From JBDTVS01 sp040007095 (GTDB lineage: Bacteria > Acidobacteriota > Vicinamibacteria > Vicinamibacterales > CAVVIG01): a DNA stretch of 64,000 nucleotides. Below the pieces are notes generated by a model. It was given only the letters and a program-made list of their open reading frames with translations. It was not told the origin of the DNA and ran no database searches. Made by a program: the position numbers and the translations under genes. The number at the start of each line of letters is the position of its first letter. Within the stretch, counting starts at the first letter, position 1. Location of the stretch: assembly GCA_040007095.1 (NCBI GenBank), contig JBDTVS010000049.1:62001-126000 (forward strand), read 5' to 3'. Of this stretch, positions 1 to 9,709 are shown piece after piece.

Positions 1-680
1 AAGGCCTTGTGGAGTCCGGCGATGGTCCCGGTTGGCGTATTGACGTTCCAGTTCTTGAGTGCCGCCTCGACTTCGTTGATCCCGATTTGACGCGCGGCGA
101 GCGCATGCGGATCGATCTGCGCGTGCATCGCGTACTTCTGGCCGCCGAGGACCTGGACCTGCGCCACGCCGTTCACGGTCGAGATGCGCTGCGCGATCCG
201 CGTCTCGGCGTACTCGTCCAGGGTCCACGGTGGCATCGTGCTCGAGGTGATGACCAGATACAGAATCGGCTGATCGGCGGGGTTGACTTTGGTGAAGGTC
301 GGCGGCGTCGGCATGCCCTGCGGGAGGAGCCGGGCCGCCTGCGAGATCGCGCCCTGCACGTCGACGGCCGCGCCGTCCAGACTGCGATTCAGATCGAACT
401 CGAGCGTGACCTGCGTCGAGCCGAGCGAATTGACCGAGGTCATCGACTCGAGGCCGGCGATATTCGAGAACTGATTTTCGAGCGGCGTCGCGACCGACGC
501 GCCCATCGTTTCTGGACTGGCGCCCGGAAGGCTTGCTGTCACCAGCAGGGTAGGGAAATCGACGTTCGGCAGGTCGCTGACCGGTAGCGATCGATACGCG
601 ACCAGACCGAACAGCGCGATTGCGGCCATGAGCAGGCTCGTCGCAATCGGGCGCTTGATGAAGCCTTCAGAAATATTCAC
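1..680 (-). CDS. RND multidrug efflux pump inner-membrane subunit (partial, MdtC-like)
   Basis: Only the first 226 codons are inside the window; the gene continues past the left edge. It starts at a GTG and opens with the RND signature (NISEGFIKRPIATSLLMAA), a first membrane helix, then the porter-domain sequence with the family patterns LPGASPETM and NVNTPTG. By family knowledge it is a proton-driven trimeric pump of the AcrB/MdtB/MdtC type. It lies 36 bases downstream of another RND gene on the same strand, and both follow one adaptor gene. That adaptor-RND-RND order matches MdtABC, where the two pumps form a mixed trimer. The MdtC label is inferred from gene order only. The proton-relay residues and the C-terminal half cannot be seen. 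Confidence 0.93.
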   Translation of the reverse strand, partial: MNISEGFIKRPIATSLLMAAIALFGLVAYRSLPVSDLPNVDFPTLLVTASLPGASPETMGASVATPLENQFSNIAGLESMTSVNSLGSTQVTLEFDLNRSLDGAAVDVQGAISQAARLLPQGMPTPPTFTKVNPADQPILYLVITSSTMPPWTLDEYAETRIAQRISTVNGVAQVQVLGGQKYAMHAQIDPHALAARQIGINEVEAALKNWNVNTPTGTIAGLHKA

Positions 681-716
681 GAATCACCTGTCCGGCCAGC
701 CTTGCGCGCCCGGTAG

Positions 717-3700
717 TCATGCCGTCGCTGGATTGGCGGTGGCCGTCGACGGAATCTTGCGCGTCTTGAAGATCGACGCCAGGTATGTGTAGACCACCGG
801 CGTGAGATAGAGCGTGATGAGCTGCGAGATCATCAGTCCGCCGATGACCGCAAGGCCCAGCGGGCGCCGTGCCTCGCCGCCGGCCCCGTAGCCCAGCGCA
901 ATCGGCAGCGCGCCCAGGAGCGCCGCCATGGTGGTCATCATGATCGGGCGGAAGCGGATGAGGCAGCCTTCGTAGATGGCATCCGCCGGCGACTTGCCGT
1001 GCTGACGTTCGGCCTCGAGCGCGAAGTCGATCTGCATGATGGCGTTCTTCTTCACGATGCCGATCAGCATCACCAGGCCGACAAACGAATAGATATTCAG
1101 CTCGTTGCCAAACAGCCAGAGCGTAATCAGCGCGCCGAGACCTGCGGAGGGCAGGCCGGAAAGAATCGTCAGCGGATGGATGTAGCTCTCGTACAACGCG
1201 CCGAGCACGATGTACACCACACCCACGGCGACAAAGAGCAGCAGACCCAGATTGGTCATCGACTGCTGGAAGACCTTGGCGGACCCTTCGAAGCTGGTGG
1301 TAATCGTCGCGGGCAGCAGGGCGTCCGCGACCTGCTTGACGTGCGCCGTCGCCGTGCCGAGCGACACGCCCGGCCGCAATCCGAACGACACCGACACCGA
1401 CGGCAGCTGACCGGAATGGTTGATCGACTGCGGTCCGACCGTTTCCTTGAACGACACCACCGACTCGAGCGGCACCAGGGCGCCGGCCGGCGTCTTGAAC
1501 GCGATTTTCCGCAGTGACGCGGCCTCCATCTGATACTTGGGATCGAGCTCGAGCAGCACGCGATACTGCGCCGTCGCTCCGTAGATGGTGGACGACCACT
1601 TCGGCCCCAGGCCGTCGTACAGCGCGTTCTGGATCTGAGTCGCGTTCAAGCCAATGGCTGCGGCCCGATCACGATCCATCACCAGGTTGATCCGCGGGCT
1701 CTTCATCTCGAGGTCGGTCGAGGGATCCTGCACCTCGGGCACCTGTTGCGCGATGGCCTGCTCGAGCCTCGGCGCCCACTGGTAGAGCTCGTCGGTATTC
1801 AGGCTCTGCAGCATGATGCTGTAGTTCTGATTGCCCTGGCGCCCGCCGATCTGAATCGACGCCGGCACATTGACGAAGCCGCGAAAGCCGGGGAAGCGCA
1901 GCAATTGGGGCCGCAGCTGCTGGGCAATCTGGAACGCCGACAGCGGCCGGTCGGCCCGAGGCACCAGTTGGACCTGGAGCCGGCCGTTGTTGGCCGACCC
2001 GCCCCCGCCTCCGCCCCCGCCGTTCTGATTGCCGACGCCCGCCATGAACGAATCGACGTACGGGTTCTTGATCGCGATGTCGGCGATCTGCTGCACCCAC
2101 TTCGCCATGTCGTAGTACGAAGTGCCCTGGGCCGCCCGCAGATTGACGAACAGCGAATCGTTGTCCCCGTCGGGGATGAATCCTTTCGGGACGACGTTGA
2201 ACATCTGCACGGTCGCGATGACGACGGCGACAAACAGCGCCAGCATCACGACCCGGTAGCGCAACACCCAGCCGAGGCTCCACGCATAACCGGCCAGCAG
2301 TCCGTCAAACGCGCGGTCCATCAGTCCGGCGAAGCCCTTCTTGCTGTGCACGACCTTCAGAAACCGGCTGCACAGCATCGGGGTCAGCGTCACCGAGACG
2401 ACGCCCGAGATCAACACGGCGGCGGTGATGGTGACGGCGAACTCGCGAAACAGGCGGCCGAGAATCCCGCTCATGAAGAGGATCGGGATGAACACCGCCG
2501 CGAGCGAGGTCGTCATCGTCACGATCGTGAAGCCGATCTCCTTCGAGCCCTTCAGCGCCGCTTCGAGCGGCGGCTCGCCCAGCTCCATGTGGCGCACGAT
2601 GTTCTCGAGCATCACAATCGCATCGTCGACGACGAAACCGATCGAGAGGATGAGCGCCATCATCGACAGGTTGTTCAAGCTGAAGTTCAGCACCTTCATC
2701 ACCGCGAAGGTGCCGAGGATCGAGAAGGGCAGCGCCAGGGCCGGGATGAGCGTGGCCGATCCGTTGTGCAGGAACATGAAGATCACGCCGACGACCAGGA
2801 CCAGGGTCACGAGCATCGTGACCTGAATGTCCTTGAAGGCGTTGCGGATGTTCTTGGATCGATCCTGCCGCACCGACATATGCACCGACGGCGGCAGCAT
2901 CGCGTCGAACGCGGGGAGGAGCGCGCGGACGTTGTCGGTCACCTCGATGGTGTTGCTGCCTGGCTGGCGTAAGACCTGCAGGGTAATCGCGCGCTGCTGG
3001 CGCGGCACGCCGTTTTCCTTCGAGTAGTACCAGCTGCCGTTGAAGACGTTCTCGATGCTGTCGATGACGTTGGCGACCTGTTCGAGCCGCACCGGCGCGT
3101 TGTTCCGGTAGCCGAGCACGATCGGACGAAACGCCGCCGCGTTGTTCAACTGGCCGGCGGCCTTGATGTTGTACGTCGAGGTCGGCCCGAACAGCTGTCC
3201 GGTCGGGGTGTTGACGTTCCAGTTCTGCAGCGCCTGATCGATCTCGTTGATGCCGATGCCCTGGGCGTGCAGCTTGTCGGGGTCGATTTGCACGCGCACG
3301 GCGTACTTGGACGCACCCTGGACCTGGACCTGCGAGACGCCGTTCACCATCGCGATCCGCGGCGCGATCATGGTTTCGGCGTAATCGTCGAGGGCCGACA
3401 TCGTCACCGTCGGCGACGTCATGTTCAGCATCAAGATCGGATCGGCCGACGGATTCTGCCGTTTGAAGGACGGCGGCGACGTCATCGTGGCCGGCAGCAG
3501 CGGCATCGCCGCGGCAATCGCCGTCTGCACGTCGACGGTCGCGCTGTAGATGTCGCGGTCCAGATCGAACTGCATGGTGATCTGGCTGCCGCCGGTCCCG
3601 CTCTGCGACACCATCGAGTCGACGCCGGCAATCGTCGTGAACTGGCGCTCGAGCGGGCTCGCCACAGACGACGCCATGGTGATCGGATCGCCGCCAGGCA

Positions 3701-3851
3701 GGGAGGCCTGGACGTTGATGGTGGGGTAGTCCACTTGCGGTAGATCGCTGATCGGCAGGGCGCGATAGGCCACCACGCCGAAGAGCGCGATCGCCGCCAT
3801 CAGCAGGCTGGTCGCGATGGGACGTCGGATGAAGATTTCGGAGATGTTCAC
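717..3851 (-). CDS. RND multidrug efflux pump inner-membrane subunit (MdtB-like)
   Basis: A complete 1044-residue RND transporter, the usual AcrB length. The N-terminus NISEIFIRRPIATSLL leads into helix 1. The proton-relay pair is visible in helix 4 (GFVVDDAIVMLEN, about residue 405), and the helix 10 lysine lies in GIVKKNAIMQIDFA. Two large periplasmic porter regions are present. An odd feature is a run of eight glycines in the second periplasmic region (near residue 605), probably a flexible loop. The gene starts 21 bases after the adaptor gene upstream and is followed 36 bases on by a second RND gene, so it is likely one half of a hetero-trimeric MdtBC-type pump. The substrate cannot be told from the sequence. 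Confidence 0.95.
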   Translation of the reverse strand: MNISEIFIRRPIATSLLMAAIALFGVVAYRALPISDLPQVDYPTINVQASLPGGDPITMASSVASPLERQFTTIAGVDSMVSQSGTGGSQITMQFDLDRDIYSATVDVQTAIAAAMPLLPATMTSPPSFKRQNPSADPILMLNMTSPTVTMSALDDYAETMIAPRIAMVNGVSQVQVQGASKYAVRVQIDPDKLHAQGIGINEIDQALQNWNVNTPTGQLFGPTSTYNIKAAGQLNNAAAFRPIVLGYRNNAPVRLEQVANVIDSIENVFNGSWYYSKENGVPRQQRAITLQVLRQPGSNTIEVTDNVRALLPAFDAMLPPSVHMSVRQDRSKNIRNAFKDIQVTMLVTLVLVVGVIFMFLHNGSATLIPALALPFSILGTFAVMKVLNFSLNNLSMMALILSIGFVVDDAIVMLENIVRHMELGEPPLEAALKGSKEIGFTIVTMTTSLAAVFIPILFMSGILGRLFREFAVTITAAVLISGVVSVTLTPMLCSRFLKVVHSKKGFAGLMDRAFDGLLAGYAWSLGWVLRYRVVMLALFVAVVIATVQMFNVVPKGFIPDGDNDSLFVNLRAAQGTSYYDMAKWVQQIADIAIKNPYVDSFMAGVGNQNGGGGGGGGSANNGRLQVQLVPRADRPLSAFQIAQQLRPQLLRFPGFRGFVNVPASIQIGGRQGNQNYSIMLQSLNTDELYQWAPRLEQAIAQQVPEVQDPSTDLEMKSPRINLVMDRDRAAAIGLNATQIQNALYDGLGPKWSSTIYGATAQYRVLLELDPKYQMEAASLRKIAFKTPAGALVPLESVVSFKETVGPQSINHSGQLPSVSVSFGLRPGVSLGTATAHVKQVADALLPATITTSFEGSAKVFQQSMTNLGLLLFVAVGVVYIVLGALYESYIHPLTILSGLPSAGLGALITLWLFGNELNIYSFVGLVMLIGIVKKNAIMQIDFALEAERQHGKSPADAIYEGCLIRFRPIMMTTMAALLGALPIALGYGAGGEARRPLGLAVIGGLMISQLITLYLTPVVYTYLASIFKTRKIPSTATANPATA

Positions 3852-3872
3852 ACGCGCTCCCTCGGATGCCCG

Positions 3873-5180
3873 CTACTCGCCCCGGCGTCCTTCGCCTTGT
3901 CCCTGACCGCCGCGCCCGCCCCGGCCGCGGCCGCCACGTCCGCCGCCCTCACCGCGCCCGCTTTGGACCACGGTACCCGGTTCGAGTCGCAACTGGCCTT
4001 CTGTGACGATCGTCTCGCCGGGCTTCAGGCCCTTCTCGATGACGATGTCCTCGTTCATGTGTTGCCCGGTCGTGATTGGCCGCTGCTCGACCGACGAATC
4101 GGCCTTCACGACGAACACGTACTGGCCGTCCTGACCGGTCTGGACCGCCTCACCGGGTACGACGATCGCCTGGGAAAGCGTGGCCAGATGCAAACTGACG
4201 CGCGAGAACTGTCCCGGCCAGAGCTCTCGATCCGCGTTGTCGAAAGTCGCCTTCAACTTGATCGTGTCGGTGGTGGCATCGACGCCGTTGTCGACGAAGG
4301 TGAGCCGGCCGGTCGCCGGCTTCCCCTCGGTGTTTTGCGGCGTGGCGGTCACCATCAGGCGGTCGGCGTTCATGTGGCGCTTGATGGTGGAGAGGTTCAC
4401 GGCCGGCACCGCGAAGGTGACATACACCGGCTGCATCTGGGCGATGGTCATCAATTCTGTCGAGTTGGCCGTGACAAGATTGCCCGCCTTGGCCGCGAGG
4501 TTGCCCGTGCGGCCGTCCAAGGGAGATCGAATGATGGTGTAGCTCAGCGCGACCCGGGCGTTGTTGACCGCGGCCTCCTGCGACACGATTTGCGCGCGGG
4601 CGCTCTCGATCGACGCCTTGTCGGCCTTCACCGTCGCCGCGGTGGCCTCGGCAAGCGCACCGGCCTGCTGCGCCTGATCTTTCGAGATGATCCCTCGCTG
4701 CGTCAGTTGGGCCTGACGTTCGGACGTGACCTGCGCGTACTCGGCGTTGGCGGCATCCCGACCCAGCTGCGCTTCGGCCTGGCTGAGCAGCGCTTCGTCC
4801 CGCTTGAGGTTGGCCAGCGCCTGTTCAAGCTGCGCCTGAAACGGGCGCGGGTCGATCGTGAAGAGATGATCTCCCTTCTTCACCGAGTCGCCCTCGTTGA
4901 ACAGCACCTCCGTCAACTGGCCCGTGACCTGGGCGCGCACGCTGATCGACGAGTACGCCTCGACGTTGCCGATCGCCTCGATGTCCACCGGCACGTCTTT
5001 CTGGCCGACCGTCGCCGTGACCACGGGAACCGCGCCGCCGCCGCCATCGCGCCCGCGGCCGCCGCGGCCTCCGCCTCGACCGCCACCACCACCCGGCGCG
5101 TCGGCAGAGGTTCGGCTCGTGCAGCCCGTCGCGGCCGCAAGAACGACGCAGGAGACGAAGACGCAGGAAATTCGGTACAC
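3873..5180 (-). CDS. RND efflux periplasmic adaptor (MdtA/AcrA-like lipoprotein)
   Basis: A membrane-fusion (HlyD/AcrA family) protein of 435 residues that links the inner-membrane pump to the outer-membrane channel. I chose the GTG at 5180 because GGAG sits 6 bases upstream and it starts a lipoprotein-type signal ending in AATGC. A longer frame reaches 5420 but would overlap the upstream pump gene and has no signal. Domains in order are the lipid-anchored N-terminus, a Gly/Arg-rich tract (about residues 30-50), a lipoyl half-motif, an alpha-hairpin (about 105-195), the second lipoyl half with SPLDGRTGNL, a beta-barrel, and a membrane-proximal domain. The last 25 or so residues are again Gly/Arg-rich. 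Two RND genes follow, as in mdtABC. Confidence 0.93.
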   Translation of the reverse strand: MYRISCVFVSCVVLAAATGCTSRTSADAPGGGGGRGGGRGGRGRDGGGGAVPVVTATVGQKDVPVDIEAIGNVEAYSSISVRAQVTGQLTEVLFNEGDSVKKGDHLFTIDPRPFQAQLEQALANLKRDEALLSQAEAQLGRDAANAEYAQVTSERQAQLTQRGIISKDQAQQAGALAEATAATVKADKASIESARAQIVSQEAAVNNARVALSYTIIRSPLDGRTGNLAAKAGNLVTANSTELMTIAQMQPVYVTFAVPAVNLSTIKRHMNADRLMVTATPQNTEGKPATGRLTFVDNGVDATTDTIKLKATFDNADRELWPGQFSRVSLHLATLSQAIVVPGEAVQTGQDGQYVFVVKADSSVEQRPITTGQHMNEDIVIEKGLKPGETIVTEGQLRLEPGTVVQSGRGEGGGRGGRGRGGRGGQGQGEGRRGE

Positions 5181-5251
5181 GAGTGACTCCGCAATCCAGC
5201 TCGAAATGTAGCTGTTTGACACGGTACTACGCTGCAGCACTGTCGAACCTT

Positions 5252-5281
5252 TACCTGAACACCAATCTTTACGGAGGTTTA
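5252..5281. promoter_or_regulatory. Possible conserved intergenic motif (copy 1)
   Basis: The plus strand reads CTGAACACCAAT followed by a TTnnCGGAGG-like tail, in the 166-base gap upstream of the adaptor gene that starts at 5180. The same 12 bases, with a similar tail, occur at 28198 upstream of the TonB-like gene. The match is direct observation; a regulatory role is only a guess. The two copies face opposite ways relative to their downstream genes, which argues against a simple promoter box. Confidence 0.3.
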
Positions 5282-5346
5282 ACGCGCTTGGCGGCCAGGC
5301 CCTCGAGCCTGCGTCGCTCCCGGCATCGCCACGACCCTCCGCCTGA

Positions 5347-8300
5347 TCAGATCTGGCCGCGGCCCGCCCCGGCGTTCTGCAACGCGACGGTCGCTTCGGC
5401 AGGCCCGTGGGCGTCGGCAAGGCTCGAGTGGCGTTTCGTGAGCCAGAGACGCGCGCCTTCGATATACACGTAGTACACCGGCGTGATGTACAGCGTCAGC
5501 AACTGCGAGACGAGTAGACCGCCGACCACCGCGAGGCCCAGCGGCCTGCGCGATTCAGCGCCCGCGCCGATCCCCATCGCGATCGGCAGCGTCCCGACGA
5601 GGGCCGCCATCGTCGTCATCATGATGGGGCGAAAGCGGACCAGGCAGGCCTCGTGGATCGCCTCCAGCGGGGACTTTCCGTGCTGGCGCTGCGCTTCCAC
5701 GGCGAAATCCACCATCATGATGCCGTTCTTCTTCACCAGGCCGACGAGCATGATGATGCCGACGAACGCATACAGGCTCAGCTCGGTCTTGAAGATCAGC
5801 AGCGTGAGCAAGGCACCGAAGCCGGCCGACGGCAGGCCCGAGAGAATCGTCAGTGGGTGAGTGAAGCTTTCGTAGAGGACTCCGAGGACGATATAGATGA
5901 CGATGATCGCCGCCGCGAGAATCAGGCCGAGGCCCTGCACCGAATCCTGGAATGCCTGAGCGGCGCCCTGGAACGTCGTGGTGATCGTCGAGGGCAGGGT
6001 CGTGCCCGCAAGGGCGTGGATCGAATCGACGGCGTCACCGAGCGCATAGCCGGGCTTGAGGTTGAAGGAAATCGTCACGGCAGGGAGTTGGCCGAAATGG
6101 CTGACGGACATCGGTCCGACATCGGTCTTGAGTCGCGCGACCGACTCGAGCGGAATCAGTCGCCCTGAACTCGCACGGACGTACAGCTGTGACATGGCGG
6201 TCGGATCGTTCTGAAACTGCGGCGCCACCTGCAGGATGACCTGGTATTGGTTGTTCGGCGCGTAGATTTGCGAAACCTGTCGCGTGCCATAGGCGTTGTA
6301 CAACGCATTCTCGACCTGATTCGCCGTGAGTCCCAACGCCGACACCTTGTTCCGGTCCATGTCGACCGTGACCTGCGGGTTTTTCAGCAACAGGTCGCTG
6401 CTGACATCCTCCAGCCCCTGCAACTGCCGGGTCTTTTCCTCCATCAGCGGCGCATATTTGTACAGCTCCGCCGTGTCCGTGTCCTGGAGCGTGAACTGGT
6501 AGAGTGCGCGTTGACCGCCCTGCCCTGAGCCGAGATTGATCGGCGGCTGATTGGTCATGAACGCCCGGATACCGGGAATCTGCGCGACCTTCGGCCGTAG
6601 CTCGGCGATGGTTTGATCGACGGAGAGCTTCCGCTGGTCGCGCGGCTTCAACTCAACCCAGACGCGGCCGGTGTTCAACGAGCTGCCACTGTTGCCGATG
6701 GCGCCAACCATGACGTTCGTGCTGGCGACGTTGGGGTCCTGCGCGAGCATCTCGGCCACCGTCGTCTGGTGGCGCGCCATGTCGTCGAAGTTGATGCCCT
6801 GAGCCGCCTCCGTGTTCACCATGAACCGGCCCTGGTCCTCGCTGGGGAGGAACCCTTTCGGCACGATCATGAACAGGTACACGGTGGCCGCGACCAGCAC
6901 GATCGATACCGCCATCGTGACCGCGCGGAAACGCAGGGTGAGCCGCAGCGACCAATCGTACAGCCGCAGCCACGCGTCGAACATCCATTCGAACCCGTTG
7001 TAGAGCCAGCCATGGCCCTGCGCGTGGGGCGGGCGCAGGAACCGGCTGCACAGCATCGGTGTGAGGCTGATCGACACGAACCCGGAGACCAGAATCGCCA
7101 CGCCGATCGTCACCGCAAATTCGTGCAGCAGGCGGCCGACGATGCCGCCCATGAAGAGGATCGGGATGAAGACGGCCGCGAGCGAGAGCGTCATCGAGAC
7201 AATCGTGAAGGCGATCTCCTTCGACGCGTCGTAGGAGGCCTGCATGGGCGACTTGCCCATCTCCATGTGCCGGACAATGTTCTCGAGCATCACGATCGCG
7301 TCGTCGACGACGAAACCGACCGAGAGCGTGAGCGCCATCAGCGAGAGATTGTCGAGGCTGTACCCGAGCATGTACATCGCCATGAACGTCCCAACCAGCG
7401 ACGCCGGCAGCGCCAGGCTCGGGATGATCGTCGCCGAGACGTTGCGCAGGAACATGAAGATCACGAGCACGACGAGCGCGATCGTGATGACGAGCGTCAG
7501 CTTGACGTCGTGCACCGAGTCCCGGATGGTTACCGAGCGGTCGCTGCGGGTATCGAGCGCCATCGCGGCCGGAAGCTGTTCCCTGATCGTCGGCAGCAGC
7601 GCTTTGATCCGATCGACCACCTCGACGACGTTCGTTCCCGGCTGCTTGCGGATCGAGATCATGACGCAGCGCTCGCCCGCCTGCCACGCCCCCGATCGGT
7701 CGTTCTCGACGCCGTCGTAGACGTGCGCCACCTCTTCGAGGCGAACCGGGTTGCCGTTGCGATACGCGATAATCGACGGCGCGTACCCGGCCGCCTTCGT
7801 CAGCTGACCGTTGGTCTGCACGACCGTGGTCTTCTGGCCGTAGATAGTGCCCGTCGGCAGGTTCGAATTCGCGTTCGCCACCGCGTTTGCCACATCGTCG
7901 ATGCCAAGCGACCTTGCCGCGAGCTCGCGCGGGTCGACGTCGATCCGCACTGCGAACTTCTGCGAGCCGAACACGTCGACCTGGGCCACGCCCGACAACA
8001 TCGACAGCCGTTGCGCGATCGTCTGCTGCGCGTATTCGTCGATCATCGACAACGGGAGCGTCGCCGATCGCAGCACCAGCAGGATCACCGATTGGTCGCC
8101 CGGATTGGCCTTCTGGTAGGAGGGCGGCGCCGGCATCTGCGGCGGCAGCGAACGGGACGCGCGCCCGATCATCGCCTGCACGTCCTGCGCGGCCGCGTCG
8201 ATGTTGCGACTCAGGTCGAACTGCAGCGTGATGCTCGTGCTGCCCTGGTTGCTCGTCGAATTGATGCTGGTGAGCCCGGCAATGGCGGCGAACTGCTTCT

Positions 8301-8502
8301 CGAGCGGCAGCGCAACCGCAGACGCCATGGTCTCGGGGCTTGCACCCGGCAAGCCTGCCTGAACCTGGATCGTGGGGAAGTCAATCGGCGGCAGATCAGA
8401 GACAGGCAGCTGCTGATAGGCCATTACGCCGAACACCAGAATGCCCAGGATGAGCAGCGTCGTCGTGACCGGCCGCTTGATGAAGACTTCCGAAAGGTTC
8501 AT
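5347..8502 (-). CDS. RND multidrug efflux pump inner-membrane subunit (AcrB/MexB-like)
   Basis: A complete 1051-residue RND pump. The ATG at 8502 is preceded by AGAAGGTG and overlaps the stop of the adaptor gene upstream in an ATGA arrangement, so translation is probably coupled. The frame extends further upstream, but that part lies inside the adaptor gene and has no family similarity. The N-terminus (NLSEVFIKRPVTTTLL) is typical. The helix 4 proton-relay aspartates are in GFVVDDAIVMLEN, and the helix 10 lysine in GLVKKNGIMMVDFA. With the preceding adaptor it forms a self-contained two-gene pump; the outer-membrane partner is probably the TolC-like protein further upstream in the same locus. 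Substrate unknown. Confidence 0.95.
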   Translation of the reverse strand: MNLSEVFIKRPVTTTLLILGILVFGVMAYQQLPVSDLPPIDFPTIQVQAGLPGASPETMASAVALPLEKQFAAIAGLTSINSTSNQGSTSITLQFDLSRNIDAAAQDVQAMIGRASRSLPPQMPAPPSYQKANPGDQSVILLVLRSATLPLSMIDEYAQQTIAQRLSMLSGVAQVDVFGSQKFAVRIDVDPRELAARSLGIDDVANAVANANSNLPTGTIYGQKTTVVQTNGQLTKAAGYAPSIIAYRNGNPVRLEEVAHVYDGVENDRSGAWQAGERCVMISIRKQPGTNVVEVVDRIKALLPTIREQLPAAMALDTRSDRSVTIRDSVHDVKLTLVITIALVVLVIFMFLRNVSATIIPSLALPASLVGTFMAMYMLGYSLDNLSLMALTLSVGFVVDDAIVMLENIVRHMEMGKSPMQASYDASKEIAFTIVSMTLSLAAVFIPILFMGGIVGRLLHEFAVTIGVAILVSGFVSISLTPMLCSRFLRPPHAQGHGWLYNGFEWMFDAWLRLYDWSLRLTLRFRAVTMAVSIVLVAATVYLFMIVPKGFLPSEDQGRFMVNTEAAQGINFDDMARHQTTVAEMLAQDPNVASTNVMVGAIGNSGSSLNTGRVWVELKPRDQRKLSVDQTIAELRPKVAQIPGIRAFMTNQPPINLGSGQGGQRALYQFTLQDTDTAELYKYAPLMEEKTRQLQGLEDVSSDLLLKNPQVTVDMDRNKVSALGLTANQVENALYNAYGTRQVSQIYAPNNQYQVILQVAPQFQNDPTAMSQLYVRASSGRLIPLESVARLKTDVGPMSVSHFGQLPAVTISFNLKPGYALGDAVDSIHALAGTTLPSTITTTFQGAAQAFQDSVQGLGLILAAAIIVIYIVLGVLYESFTHPLTILSGLPSAGFGALLTLLIFKTELSLYAFVGIIMLVGLVKKNGIMMVDFAVEAQRQHGKSPLEAIHEACLVRFRPIMMTTMAALVGTLPIAMGIGAGAESRRPLGLAVVGGLLVSQLLTLYITPVYYVYIEGARLWLTKRHSSLADAHGPAEATVALQNAGAGRGQI

Positions 8503-9659
8503 GGCGCCACCTTCTGGGGATCTTCCCCCTTTACGCTGATCCGGCTCCCAGGGACCAGCCGAAGCTGGCCATCGGTCACCACGGATTCGCCGGCCTGCAA
8601 CCCTCGCTGCACGACGACTTCCTCCAGGCTCGTCCTCGCCACTTCGACAGGTCGCATTTCGACAGTCTTGTCCGGCTTGACCACAAACGCGTACGATCCC
8701 TGCTGGCCGGCCTGAATCGCCGCGCTCGGGACGACGATCGCGGCGGCATCGGTCGTCAGCGTGACGGTGACGTTCACGAACTGGCCGGGCCACAAACGGC
8801 GGTCCTCGTTCGGGAATGTGCCCTTGACCCTGATGGTGCCGGTGGTCTGATCGACGGCGTTGTCAACGAAGGTGATCCGTCCCGATGCCTGGGGGCCGGT
8901 CTCGTTGGGCGGCGCCGCCTGCACCCGCAGCGAGCCTTGGGCCATGTAGCGTTTCAGCTCCGGCAACTGCGACTGGGGAATGGCGAACGAGACATAGGCC
9001 GGCGATACCTGATTGATGACCACGAGCGGGAGGGCGTCGTTGGCTCGCACCAGGTTCCCCTCGTGCACCATCAACGCACCCGTGCGACCCGACAGCGGCG
9101 CGGCGATCGTGGCGTACTGCAACTGAACCTTGGCATTCTCGACCGCCGCGCGATCGGCCTCTACCGTGGCGCTCGAGGCGGTGGCACCGGTCCGAGAGGT
9201 GTCGACCTGTTCCCGGGTCGCAATCCCGCGCTCGGCGAGGTCTTGATAGCGCTTCGCTTGAGCCTCCGCATTGGCCGCCTGGGCAATGTCGCGGTCGAGG
9301 TTCGCCTGCGCCTGGAGAAGGGCCGTTTCGAGCGGCCGTCGGTCGAGGGCGAACAGCGGTTGTCCTTCCGTGACGTCGTCCCCTTCCTTGAATTTCACAT
9401 CCGTCAACTGACCGGTGATCTGGGCGTGCACGGCGACGGTCGAATACGCCTCGGCCGTGCCGATGACCCTGATCTCGATGGGCATCGCTTTCCGCTCGAC
9501 CGTCGCGACCGTGACAGGGACAGGACCGCCCTGACCACCGCGTCCGCCGCCGGCTGGCGCTGGGGTGTTGGCCCCCGCGCCGCCGGAGCAGGCCAACAGG
9601 CCGAACGGGAGGGTGAGCAGCGGCAACTGAAGAACGATCCGGGTGCAGCTGAAGCGCAT
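8499..9659 (-). CDS. RND efflux periplasmic adaptor (AcrA-like lipoprotein)
   Basis: A 386-residue HlyD/AcrA-family adaptor. The ATG at 9659 starts a lipoprotein signal with a clear lipobox (LLAC, cysteine at about residue 24); in-frame codons further upstream would bury this signal, so I reject them. A short Gly/Arg-rich stretch follows the anchor. Then come the lipoyl half-motif (TAEAYSTVAVHAQITGQL), an alpha-hairpin with the RGIATREQVD turn, the second half-motif (APLSGRTGALMV), the beta-barrel and the membrane-proximal domain. The stop overlaps the start of the RND gene by four bases. The upstream neighbour, 50 bases away, is the MacB-type permease, so the ABC and RND systems are probably co-transcribed. 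Confidence 0.93.
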   Translation of the reverse strand: MRFSCTRIVLQLPLLTLPFGLLACSGGAGANTPAPAGGGRGGQGGPVPVTVATVERKAMPIEIRVIGTAEAYSTVAVHAQITGQLTDVKFKEGDDVTEGQPLFALDRRPLETALLQAQANLDRDIAQAANAEAQAKRYQDLAERGIATREQVDTSRTGATASSATVEADRAAVENAKVQLQYATIAAPLSGRTGALMVHEGNLVRANDALPLVVINQVSPAYVSFAIPQSQLPELKRYMAQGSLRVQAAPPNETGPQASGRITFVDNAVDQTTGTIRVKGTFPNEDRRLWPGQFVNVTVTLTTDAAAIVVPSAAIQAGQQGSYAFVVKPDKTVEMRPVEVARTSLEEVVVQRGLQAGESVVTDGQLRLVPGSRISVKGEDPQKVAP

Positions 9660-9709
9660 GGGACTCGGTATCAGAGTTAAGGGGGACCGCTTGAGCGGGC
9701 CCGCCGGGG

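Noticed and set aside
5181..5420. N-terminal extension of the MdtA-like adaptor back to 5420
   Set aside because: The added 80 residues lack a signal and overlap the upstream pump gene; the GTG at 5180 has GGAG and a lipoprotein signal.
6613..8715. A 700-codon open frame on the plus strand
   Set aside because: It is antisense to the RND pump at 5347-8502, whose sequence is unmistakable, and has only a charge-rich composition with no fold signs.
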